NCBI GenBank assembly: GCA_019843655.1 | Contig: JACDQD010000107.1 | Span: forward strand, 522,501-586,500 | Length of the DNA: 64,000 bases | DNA from: Lethocerus indicus | Lineage: Eukaryota; Arthropoda; Insecta; Hemiptera; Belostomatidae | Direction of reading: 5' to 3' | Part shown: piece by piece, positions 11,597 to 21,924 of the stretch | Position numbering within the stretch: the stretch's first letter is position 1 | Layout: each line of letters starts with the position of its first letter | Translations under genes and position numbers: made by a program | Notes under the pieces: generated by a model | What the model was told of the DNA's origin: nothing | What the model saw: only the letters and a program-made list of their open reading frames with translations | Databases searched by the model: none

Positions 11597-11950
11597 GGGT
11601 TTGTTGTGTTTCTGTCTCCTCTCTCGCCGGTCCGGTCTTTCGCCAGACCTGTTTCGGCCGCTCGCCCCGTCTTCAGTAGCCCGGTGTTAGCCACTGTCGG
11701 CACTCTGGACGTTTTTCCTTCGGGGGCATCCTCACTGCCCCACTGTCACTGTCACTTGTGGTCTGCGAGGGGTTTATTTACACTGTGCATACAAAAGTGA
11801 CAGTGACAGTGACACAGTGCAGGATGCCCCCGAAGGAAAAACATCCAGAGTGCCGACAGTGGCTAACACCGGGCTACTGAAGACGGGGCGAGCGGCCGAA
11901 ACCGACCGGTCTAGCGAGAGGAGACAGAGGCCACAAAACAGGTATGTTGG
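11597..11950. mobile_element. FB1 fold-back element, near full copy
   Basis: Arms run from CCTTGGGTTTGTTGTGTTTC to CACAAAACAGGTATG. The centre is extended by AGTGACAGTGACAGTGAC repeats. Confidence 0.8.
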
Positions 11951-11994
11951 AGGCTCAAAAAGTTTAGCATAAACCCTGTTTTTCAGCTCATCCT

Positions 11995-11998
<4 letters not shown>

Positions 11999-12056
<58 letters not shown>
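11999..12056. repeat. (TA)n microsatellite
   Basis: About 29 TA units, some 50 bp after an FB1 element. Confidence 0.95.
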
Positions 12057-12058
<2 letters not shown>

Positions 12059-12250
12059 CAGCTATATATGAGAGCTTAGGACATGATTTGGGGTGGTTTT
12101 AATATAAAACGGCTTCGTGAACTCGACTCAATAGGCCTAACATATTTTGTATAGAATATTAATTAATTTGTTCATATGCTATAATTGTGATTAATCTTTT
12201 GACTCCGGTTACACTGGCGACCGTGGGACCGATTCATCAACATTGTTGTT

Positions 12251-12254
<4 letters not shown>

Positions 12255-12311
<57 letters not shown>
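12255..12311. repeat. (TA)n microsatellite
   Basis: A second long TA run upstream of gene A. Confidence 0.95.
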
Positions 12312-12314
<3 letters not shown>

Positions 12315-12696
12315 ATATTGTGAAGTGACAATCGTGACTGTGATCACGTGTCATCGGTTCCCTTATCCCTTGTACGACCTTTTAACCCCCCCCCCGAATT
12401 ATTTAGACGATTTATATTTGTTATGCGCCCAGTCATCATTATAGGGCCGACTTTATCCATACGACCCTATCCCCATTCCCGTATGACCCCGTTTATTTAT
12501 TAATTAATTAATTTTTTTTTTTTTTAAGTTACCCTCGCGAAGCGCACAGAAGAGAAGAGAGACTTCGACAACAGTTCGGGGCCGCCGTCAATTTGTTGTT
12601 TTTCCGTTTTTTTCTAATTTTCTAAATTTTCGATCGGTTCGAAATATTCGAAATATTCGAAAACGGAAATTGGCTGTTTCCTGAGGACTGGCCGAG

Positions 12697-15600
12697 ATGG
12701 CCGGCCGACTTTATCCGACGTTCCTCCTTCTCGTCGTCTGGGCCCGTTTCTCTATAGTAAGTAATACGAAGTTTTAATGAAGTAATAATGCAAAGAAGAA
12801 ATATTTAACGTTAGCCGATTGTCTGTATCATTTTTGATTAGATACTGAAAAGATCGGAGGGCGCCTTATCTCATCGGTCACTTTATACTGCACGGATGCA
12901 GTACAATTATTTGTAAAATATGTAAAAAAGCACTTTAGAACAGTGTCTTGGCAAAAAATACAAAATTAATCGAAATATTTATTTTAATTCTTTCTTTTCG
13001 AATTCCCATTTCGGCAATCGATCGTATTCTATTCGATATCGCTTCGCCAGTCGTGGAATTCCAGAAGATTTTGGTCCACCCGATTTTTTTATATATTCGT
13101 ATCGCTACGATAGTTTTGTACAAGTCTAGACCTGTGTAAATTATAAATATCGATAAAACGATTTTTTTCATAGCTTCCGTAGTTCGCCCTGTTTAGCGAG
13201 CACACAAGTTAAGCGATTAATGTACGTCATTATGTATTTATTTTATTTTCCAGTCAAAACTGTAATGCCAATAATGTAATGACGACGAATTAGTTCGTAC
13301 GCACAGACAAAAGTAATCAACATTTTGACTTTGGAATTCATTTTATTTTGCTAAAAAAGAAACATTAATTATTAATCTACTATATATATATATATATATA
13401 TTGACCGATATTATCGACATAACTCTCCGGCCATTTTTCCGGCAAATTTTCGATTCCCCCCCCCCCCTGTCTTGAAGAACTCCTCAAGACCGAAATACAT
13501 CTTATCAAATTGTCGTATCACTTTTGTGTACACCTAATAAATCTTACCTGAATTTGAAAATTTGTATTTCTCTCCAGGAGGGTGTCAATACGTCGAGGAG
13601 CTATTACGTGGGAGCTGTCGTCGAATATCACAGGTTCTGGGACCACAATTTGGAGTCGAGCGTTAATTTCAGGCTGAACTTGAAGAATTACACGGACATC
13701 GTTTCGATGGTGAAGGACAAGGGGGTGAGTCTTTTTTAGAGAATTTTTATTAGAGGAAAATCTTATTTAACCGGCCACTTCTGGAGTTCATCTTGGAGGT
13801 TTTCCAAACGGCATCCTCACTGCACTGTGGACTGACACAGCGCTACTGAAGATGGCGAGCGGCCGAAACCGGTCTAGCGAAATACCGAACCGGCGAGAGG
13901 AGACAGAAACACACGAAATCTACGGAAACATATTACGTAGATACGAGGACATTAGTCATTGCGCCCTACAAACGTCTACTTTATTTATTTGAAATATGTT
14001 ACTTTATATTGAAATTGGTTAGCGATAAATTTCAAATTCCGGTGACCGAAACCTTCGCTTTCCGCTCGCGAAGTTTCGGAAAACTTTCCGGGTTCCATCA
14101 TCCAGGGTTCCATAACTTCGATTTTATAAGTTTTATTTATATACCTTAGGTTCGTGATGTTTCTGTCTCTTCTCGCTGGTTCGGTCTCTTGCTAGACCGG
14201 TTTCGGCCGCTCGCCGTCTTCAGTAGCGGTGTCAGTCACTTTAGATGCTTTTTCGGCATCAGACAGTACAAGTGAAAGTGACAGTGCAGTGAGGATGCCC
14301 CCGAAAACATCCAAAGTGCCAACAGCGACTAACACCGCTACTGAAGATGGCGAGCGGCCGAAACCGGTCTAGCAAAAGACCAAACCAGCGAGAGGAGACA
14401 GAAACAGCACAAACCCCTCGCAGATCACAAAACAGGTATATTAAACTATTTGTTTATGATTGAAAGATTAGACGGGAGGAAATGAGAACGTGAAAAAAAA
14501 GGAAAACCTGTCTTTTATTTTTCTCTAATAATTTCTAATCGTTTCAGATAGACATAATAGTTTTTCCCGAAGTCGGTCTACTGTCTGGCGGTGCTGAAGA
14601 ATTCGTTCGCGTGCCGGAAGCCCGCATGAAAGTCACACCGCGTCTGGATCCGTCCCAACACGAGGTAAACTTATTTTTTATGGTATTATAAAACGAAAAT
14701 AAGGACGGAAAATTATATTCTGATACAGGCACTAGATCAAATTGAATTTGAAATATCGGTTCACTAAATCTTGCATGACAACTGTCTATTGAAACTTAAT
14801 AAGCGGTGGAAATAATTACGACGAATTCTGAAAAATGTATAAACGAAACCTTACTCAAAATGTACCTAGATATTTTTTTTAAAAAAAAAGGATGTAAAAA
14901 ACTTTTTTAATTTCAATCTAACAGATGAAACAACCGCTATAATGTTTGTCAATCTCCGATTTCTTCCAAAGGTTCGCTCCTTAAAAAAAAGGCTCACCTA
15001 ACAAAATTTGAAGGAATAGTATCGAAAATTAATTGAAATCAAATGTTTCGAAAACCGCACAAATCGAGGATTTCCCGTATGAATCGATCTGCCTGGTCAA
15101 GGCGTTGAGTCTCGAATCGACCGAACCTCAGTAGAGTTGTGGAACTGAAAAACGTTTAATTAATAATATGTTTTCAGGTCTTGCAGATACTCTCCCGGTC
15201 GGCGTTCGACAACGGGGTTTACCTGGTGGTCAACCTTAAAGAGATATCCAAATCCGAGGGCGAGGGACCAGATCACATCTACAACACTAACGTCGCTTTC
15301 GATAGACAGGGGACAGTCGTCGCCAGGTCTGTTTTATTATACTGAAACCGGTCTATTTGTCTGTTCCGGGTCGGGATTTGGGCGCGGGTTGACCCCCGGA
15401 GGAAAGGGCGAAAACCCGCCTTCCGACGGATCCCGCTCGGGTAGTACACCCACTTATTAGAGAAAAATAAAAGACCGGTTTTCCTTTTTTTCACGTTCTC
15501 ATTTCCTCCCGTCTAATCTTTCAATCGTAACCAAATAGTTTAATATACCTGTTTTGTGGTCTGCGAGGGGTTGGAATACCGTAGGTTTGTGTTAGTCGGT

Positions 15601-18600
15601 GTTAGTCGCTGTTGGCACTTTGGATGTTTTTCCTGGGGGCATCCTCACTACCCACTGTCACTTTCACTTGTACTGTCTGATGCCCAAAAAGCATCTAAAG
15701 TGACTGACACCGCTACTGAAGATGGCGAGCAACCGAAACCGGTCTAGCAAAAGACCGAACCAGCGAGAGGAGACAGAAACACCACAAACCCCTCGCAGAT
15801 CACAAAACAGGTATATTAAACTATTTGGTTATGATTGAAAGATTAGACGGGAGGAAATGAGAACGTGAAAACACCACGAACCTACGGCATAATCAAATAA
15901 ATAAAGTGGACGTTTTTAGGGCGCCTCCTGACTAATCTCCTCTCGCCAGTTTGGTCTTTCGCTAGACCGGTTTCGGCCTCTCGCCATCTTCAGTAGCGCT
16001 GTGTTAGTCCACAGTAATCCTCACTGCACTATCACTTTCCCTTGTACTGTCGTACATCCAAAACGTCCAAAGTGCCAAAAGTGACTAACACCGCTACTGA
16101 AGATGGCGAGCGGCCAAAACCGGCCTAGCGAAAGACCGAACCGTCGAGAGAAACACCAGAAACACCACAAACCTACGGTATTCCTCCAACCCAGGTATGT
16201 TACTAACTATTGTTGTACGCCTTTTAAAACGCAGGTACAGGAAGTTTCACCTGTTCGCCGAGAACGTCACCAAACCAGACACTCCAGACCACAGCTATTT
16301 CGATACGGATTTCGGCGTCAGGTTCGGCATGTTCACCTGTTTCGACATCCTGTTCGAAGAGCCGGCCCAAGTGCTGGTCAGGGAGTACGGGGTGACGGAC
16401 GTGGCGTACCCGACAGCTTGGTTCTCACAGCTGCCCTTCCTGACGGGTAAGCCGCCCTGCGGGACTCTTGGAATCTCAACACTGTCAATATTGGTCTATA
16501 GTTCACAATATCTATTTAGCCTGTCCTGTCCGTAACAGCCGTACAGTACCAGGCCAGCTGGTCGTACGGTACGGGAGCGAACCTGCTCGCCTCCGGCCTG
16601 AACAACGTCCAGGGGGGAAGTTCAGGGACGGGCATCTACGCCGGCAAAGGCGGCCCCCTGGAGTACATCCTGTCGGAGAAGAACGGCTGCAAACTCATCT
16701 ACCAGAGGATACCGATCAGAGGTAATTACAGCGACTGTCGATTACCTGTGTGACTCGGCTGTATAAACTAACTTTCAATGAATTCCCCGATGCATTTCGT
16801 TGCAGGTAAATCGAAAGAAGTCCGATTGAGAGAGGTCCGACAACGACGACCTGTTGACTTTGAACGGTCCGGAACGGAAGAATGGGACGAAACAACGTCT
16901 GTGAGTGTAGAAACTTAATCGGTTAATAAACTTTGTATGAGACCTATTCAAGAAATTATTTAAACTTAACAGGCAAAGTTGGAGACGCTACCGGTAACGG
17001 ACAGGCCCGAGGTTGTTCTCTGGAGACGGGCGCCGGGAAATTGTCGATGCTCAGGGAAAATCTTGACCTCTACACGACGGCATTGCTCGATCCGGCCTAC
17101 GACAGCGTAATAGAGGTCGAGGTGGACCTCAAGAAGAGGACCAAGACGAGAACGTATTTGGTGGACACCGAACTCTGCCAAGGGAACCGGTTCTGTTGCA
17201 GTTACAGGCTCCTGTTCGAGATGAGGTTCGTAGCTCACGGTCATCCGGTGCGTGAAGACGTCAGCGGTGACGATTACCGACCGTTCAGATACAGGTTGGC
17301 CGTTCTGGACGGCGTCAGGGACTTCGAAGGACAGGCGACCGGAGGGATACAGGTTCGTACTATTATTGCGACGATGAAAAATATGATTTAAGCCCTTAAC
17401 TTGTCCAAGCTCGAGATAATTCGAGCGGCGTTGTATTTTACGCCGCTATAATTGTTCACACTCGAATATAAACGAGAATTGAAAATAACAATGGGAAAGC
17501 TAAGAAAAATCATTTACACAGGATTGTAAGCTATAAAACTTCGAGACTAAAACTAACTTTTTATTCGAAAATAAAATGTAGCCTTTTTCCATGGAACAAA
17601 AGCGCAGTATATCAATGTTGTCCAAAAAAAGAAAAGTTGATCCAGGAGCGGCAACTAATCGAAACCTTCGAGGAGATGGATTTGGTCGGACATTGCTTAT
17701 CTCCTTCCGATCAACGGCTATCTCTTCTTCTGAATTATCTTCAGAATCACTTTCTTCTGAGCCGCTTTGCGAAAATCCAAATCCAAAATTAAAATAAATA
17801 TTTCGATTAATTTTGCATTTTTTTTGCCAAGACAATACTCTAAAGTGTATTTTTTTACATTAAAAAAATTGATTTTTTTTGGCCGGTAAGGATTCAAAAT
17901 ACTTAATCGTTTAAAAAAAACGAGGGAAGGAAAGGGTTGTTGCACGTCCAGTTATGCTCGCTCTAGGATGGTACCTCTTTTTTTTTTTTTTAACTCTATT
18001 TATTGTACAATCAACTATGTGCCAGTTATAGGTACAATTGCGGTTTGTTCGATTAGTTTCACTCGATAAAGACGCCGTCCAGTGATGGTACTTTTTACCT
18101 ATATCCGGCCTACAGAAAGTCTCTGGGCCGGTGGCGTTTAAGGGGATAACGGGTGGGTATAAGAGGAAAGGGACTGAAGGGAGTGGATTTGGATGTGGAG
18201 AGAGGCTGGAATGGAACTTCAGGAACCGGGATTTTGCGACTTCGTCGGCCGTTGGTATCTTGAGGTCATTCTGGATTGATTCGGTTAGAAACATACCCGG
18301 GGGGAAGCATTAAGGATGGTACGAAGGACTTTTGACTGGACGGGTGGCCCTACAGCGGAAAAATCCCGGAATATCGGGGGGGGGCAAAGTCTCCAGGGGT
18401 GTTGTCCGCTTCCGACGTTTCGGAACTCCTATCATTGGGGTTTTATATTATATATATTTCTCCACTAAATAGATAAGAAATACTGTTGTTTATTCTGGTT
18501 TTTCCAGGTATGCGGTCTCATTTCCTGTCTGGACACGAGTGTAGATAGTTGCGGACTGAGGGCGGATTCGGGTCGGCCCGTATCCAGGAAGACCGTGGAG

Positions 18601-19020
18601 GACCCGGATTTAGGGCCGATGGTGCTGGAGAGGACGGTGTTCAGGGAGATCTCGATAAACGGCACGTTCGCCGGCGGCGGATCCTCGTTCGTGTCGCCGA
18701 ACGTGCTGCTGGGGTCGGAGAGCGGCGGCCGGCTCTACGGTAGGGTGCCGTCGGCGGGGGAGTTCAGATTCGCCAGAGTCGCCCATTCCGGGGTTACGTC
18801 GGCGCGGTTGGACCTGGACAACGCCGGCAAGGTTTCGGTGGTGGCGGCCGCTATATACGCCAGGCTGTACCGGAGGGACGGCCAGCCGGCCGGCGTCCTC
18901 GGCGGGCGGGAGGACTATTCGGTGCTCTATCTGGTACTGTGCCTAATGGCGCTCTGTGTCTTGGACCGGCAGGAGGTTCTCAGGAGACAAAGGCGGCGCA
19001 GAAGGTTCGTGCGCCGCTGA
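12697..19020 (+). CDS. Gene A: vanin-like / biotinidase-family amidohydrolase
   Basis: Eight coding exons joined in phase: 12697-12756, 13578-13724, 14548-14664, 15178-15326, 16235-16446, 16539-16721, 16973-17352 and 18508-19020 (stop), giving about 586 residues. Family enzymes hydrolyse pantetheine or biotin amides and are secreted or membrane-attached. Exon 1 encodes a signal peptide (MAGRLYPTFLLLVVW). The nitrilase triad is complete: Glu77 in VFPE, Lys161 in YRKFH and Cys193 in FTCFD. SYFDTDFGVRFG, GPLEYI and the vanin C-terminal FCCSYRL block are also present. The C-terminus has a hydrophobic stretch (YSVLYLVLCLMALCVL) followed by an Arg-rich tail, suggesting a membrane anchor that gene B lacks. 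Introns contain several FB1 elements. The length fits the family (about 500-570), with a longer tail. The exact enzyme substrate cannot be told from sequence. Confidence 0.9.
13305..13545 (-). mobile_element. TM2 TIR element inside gene A intron 1
   Basis: One end reads AAAAGTAATCAACATTTTGA and the other reads TCACTTTTGTGTACACCTAA. The interior contains a short TA tract and TCTCCGGCCATTTTTCCGG, as in the copies at 22088, 36900 and 38508. The element ends about 30 bp before exon 2. Confidence 0.65.
13790..13930. mobile_element. FB1 fold-back fragment in gene A intron 2
   Basis: Centre and right arm only: GGCATCCTCACTGCACTGTG through GATGGCGAGCGGCCGAAACC. Confidence 0.65.
14019..14150. repeat. 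Dispersed repeat next to an FB1 element
   Basis: Second copy of the 10570-10690 repeat, including a decayed hammerhead-like string (minus-strand CTGGATGATGGAACC...TTTTCCGAAAC). Confidence 0.6.
14150..14500. mobile_element. FB1 fold-back element in gene A intron 2
   Basis: Arms run from CCTTAGGTTCGTGATGTTTC to CTCGCAGATCACAAAACAGG. The right arm extends further (TATTAAACTATTTG through GGAAATGAGAACGTG), matching the full-length copy at 15493. It ends close to exon 3. Confidence 0.75.
15493..15870. mobile_element. FB1 fold-back element, longest palindrome
   Basis: Best full-length copy. It starts CACGTTCTCATTTCCTCCCG and ends with the reverse complement, GGGAGGAAATGAGAACGTG. The arms are about 180 bp with a short centre. 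The arm includes AATATACCTGTTTTGTGGTC and GCGAGGGGTTGGAATACC. It sits in gene A intron 4, where its transcript would form a long hairpin. Confidence 0.8.
15920..16200. mobile_element. FB1 fold-back element in gene A intron 4
   Basis: A second copy immediately after the previous one. Its right end is about 35 bp upstream of exon 5. Confidence 0.75.
17985..18310 (-). mobile_element. Jockey-like LINE 3' end in gene A intron 7
   Basis: The minus-strand frame reads ADEVAKSRFLKFH then SLSPHPNPL, paralleling the 24300-24510 and 45600-45850 copies. An A-rich tail lies at the left end. Only the 3' end of the reverse-transcriptase reading frame and UTR is present. Confidence 0.7.
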
Positions 19021-19361
19021 ACTCTTTCTGTCTTATAGCCGCCATCTCGTTTCTTGCCTATTACCTTTCTCTATTCACCCTTTAACCCGTCTACTTTTTC
19101 AAATACTCTTGTTTTTGTGCCCACACTTTCGCCAATTTAGTCTTCAGCTAGACCGCTTTTCTAGGCCGCCAAATAGCAAGCACGTACTCGGCCTACTTCT
19201 AATCAAAAATTAGTTCTGATGTCTTTAAACGTCAAAATTAAAAGAAATAGGCTGGAATTATGTGGCTCGCGTTCGGCTCAAAACATATTCATTGTTATAT
19301 CTCCATTACCGCTCCTATTTAAACTTCATCAATGAATATTATTCGAGTAAAAATTTCGAAC

Positions 19362-19367
19362 AATAAA
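19362..19367 (+). terminator. Candidate polyA signal of gene A
   Basis: AATAAA lies in CAATAAAGCG, about 340 bases past the stop and before the next (TA)n tract. Confidence 0.4.
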
Positions 19368-19460
19368 GCGTCCGCAGACCCGTATTCCTAAAATATCCTC
19401 CCTATTGGGAAACAGAATATTCACTATGCCGTATCCGGCTTTATTCTACACTTATTTCAG

Positions 19461-19463
<3 letters not shown>

Positions 19464-19512
<49 letters not shown>
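19464..19512. repeat. (TA)n microsatellite
   Basis: About 24 TA units in the A-B intergenic region. Confidence 0.95.
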
Positions 19513-19517
<5 letters not shown>

Positions 19518-19710
19518 AATATATGTGCGAATGATCTCAGTACCCTCGATACCCTGTTGTGTGCTTACCATCGATAAGGTAAGTCACTAAGTGCCATAAC
19601 GGTTGTATACAGTAATAATGTTAGAAATAAACATAATTAGCTAATAGAAAGAGAGAACGATTGGTGAAAAATTGATTATATTGAAGAATGGAGTAAAAAA
19701 AGAGTGGACT

Positions 19711-19925
19711 CGCCGTAGTTTTACGGTGTTTCTGTCTCCTCTCGCCGAGGATTGGTCTTTCGCCAGACCGGGGTTTCGGCCGCTCGCCATCTTCAGTAGC
19801 GCTGTCTCAGTCACTGTCGGCACTTTGGATGTTTTTCGGCTGTGTCACTGCGTCACTTGTACTGCGGGCGTTTGTCTGTTTGTAGCAATACCGCTACTGA
19901 AGACGCGGCGAGCGTCGAAATCGTT
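19711..19925. mobile_element. FB1 fold-back element, shortened right arm
   Basis: TTACGGTGTTTCTGTCTCC to ACGCGGCGAGCGTCGAAA. The left arm is complete and the right arm truncated. Confidence 0.65.
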
Positions 19926-20189
19926 TATGAAAGAAATTTTACATTTATAACGATTTAAATAACATTTCCTAATGTTATTTAACTTCACTCGCGGTCCAGT
20001 TTTATAACAGAATGCGTTATTATTATAAAATTAAAATGCGCGCTTATATATTTTTATGTAAAAATAAATATATATTTATGTTATAAGTTAATTTATATAT
20101 TTCCCTCGCATTTTCTACGGGTCCAACAACAAGATATTCATAATTGAACTCGTGGTCGCCGAAATCTTCTCTCATTTATATGTTTTGTT

Positions 20190-20405
20190 GTTTATTTTTT
20201 TCTCTTTGTTCCCCTTTGGTCCTCTTTGCCTCTCTTTGTTCGTCTTTGTTCCCCTTTGTTCCTTTTTGTTCCCCTTTGTTCGTCTTTGTTCCTCTTTGTC
20301 TCTCTTTGTTCCTCTTTGTCTCTCTTTGTTCGTCTTTGTTCCCCTTTGTTCCTCTTTGTCTCTCTTTGTCTCTCTTTGTTCGTCTTTGTTCCCCTTTGTT
20401 CCTGA
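20190..20405. repeat. Pyrimidine-rich decamer minisatellite
   Basis: About 20 imperfect copies of TTTGTTCCCC / TTTGTCTCTC / TTTGTTCGTC. The long Ser/Leu/Phe/Pro open frames across it are by-products of the repeat. Confidence 0.9.
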
Positions 20406-20957
20406 TTAACTGAGCGTCAAGTGTATTGTATAACGAGATCAGGTAAGTGAAATAGAAATATAACTGTTATAATGAAACTGAAACATTGACACAAAAACTG
20501 ATTTAAATTACCCTCATAGATTTCCGTTTCTCGTGTCAAACTCCTCAAACTAGAAGAACCGTGAATATTTGAATTCATGGTCTACCTACGGGTACACTTG
20601 AAAGGTATATATTTGTAAATCGGAACATACAATTATTAGGTTAATACAATTAAGTATTTGTAATTCAAAATTTTGAACCAATCAATAGTCTAGGAGTACA
20701 GCGGGCTGAATGCAATCTGAAAGTATGATCCGAATTCCATTCGATCAGGAAATATGCTGGTATAATTAGACACACACCAAAAAAAACATACCCAATACGT
20801 CACTTGCTGTTTCAGTTGGTATTCAGTGTCCTGTGTTAAGCCTGTGGAGGGCCATACGAAATTTAAAATGTAATGTCATGAACGAGAAAACAACATGTTG
20901 ATTGCGTCGATTATTAGGCTATCGAATGCCTCGATGGACGAGATGATTCGAATAGGA

Positions 20958-21105
20958 CCGGAGTTTCGGCCGCTCGCCGTCTTCAGTAGTCACTTCGGTG
21001 TCCCGTTCGCGCTCCGCTCGCACCGCCTACAACACTGCACGACACCTGTCCCGAATAGGCCTGGCGCCGGCGTGCTACTGAAGACGCGGCGAGTGGCCGA
21101 AAGAA
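20958..21105. mobile_element. FB1 fold-back element, degenerate
   Basis: Left GTTTCGGCCGCTCGCCGTC and right GAAGACGCGGCGAGTGGCCG arms flank a divergent centre. Confidence 0.6.
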
Positions 21106-21245
21106 ATTCAAAAAGATCTAAATCGTATATTTGGACTGTTGGGACCTCTCTTGAAAAGGACATCGAAACTTACAACGGACAACAAACTGACAGTATACAA
21201 ATACATATTAAAACCGACACGGACGTCTTTTTGTTTTTTTTACGA
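21106..21245 (+). mobile_element. Jockey-like LINE scrap
   Basis: GTATATTTGGACTGTTGGGA and AAAACCGACACGGACGTC match the interior of the 45440-45860 LINE copy. Confidence 0.45.
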
Positions 21246-21312
21246 TAATTATTCCAATTGGAGCTTATCTCGAATTGTGCGGGTCACTTATCGTTATCAA
21301 ACGGCGTGACGA

Positions 21313-21326
21313 TATAATATATAAAT
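21313..21326 (+). promoter_or_regulatory. TATA-like box of gene B
   Basis: TATAATATATAAAT lies 41-54 bases before the gene B ATG. An initiator-like TCATTCC follows near 21352. If used, the 5' UTR would be only about 15 bases, so a start further upstream remains possible. Confidence 0.3.
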
Positions 21327-21366
21327 TACAACAACTCCTGGACGGATTGGCTCATTCCGTCTGAAG

Positions 21367-21874
21367 ATGTGGGTTCGATGGGCAGTTTTGACAACGGCGA
21401 TCGTGGCGATATGCCAATTTAATGTGAGTATTTTAACCGAATTTTTTCCACGGCATTTGCTATAGTGATGGTGTAGGAGGATGAATCTCGGTCGTTGATT
21501 ACTATCAAGTTCTATCAGCGGCCGTTTTGAATCGTCCCTGGTGTATCTATTTGGCGCAATATGTCCAAGCCATTCCTCACGTATACTGTCCACAATTTTT
21601 CACCTAATGTCTTATACGAATATATATATAAACGAAAATACTGTCGTTTTCTCTCTCCCCCCACAGGAGTCCCAATCGGCGTCACATTATGTCGGCGGCG
21701 TTGTTGAATATCACAGGTTCTGGGACTACAGGCTCGATTCAAAGACCAACCTCATGCTCAATGTACGCAACTATACCGAAATTATAGAACACGGAGCCGC
21801 CAAAGGGGTAAGTAATTATCGTACGTGTAATTAATTAACGGGCTGAATCCAATTCTCCAGGTGTTTCATTGAGG

Positions 21875-21924
<50 letters not shown>

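Larger units (their letters stand above)
19930..21300. other. A-B intergenic spacer
   Basis: AT-rich, with a pyrimidine minisatellite (20190-20405), a degenerate FB1 copy and a LINE scrap. No gene is seen. Confidence 0.4.

Noticed and set aside
20144..20413. Two overlapping ~85-codon Leu/Phe/Pro/Ser frames resembling a membrane protein
   Set aside because: Produced by the pyrimidine decamer repeat, open in more than one frame.
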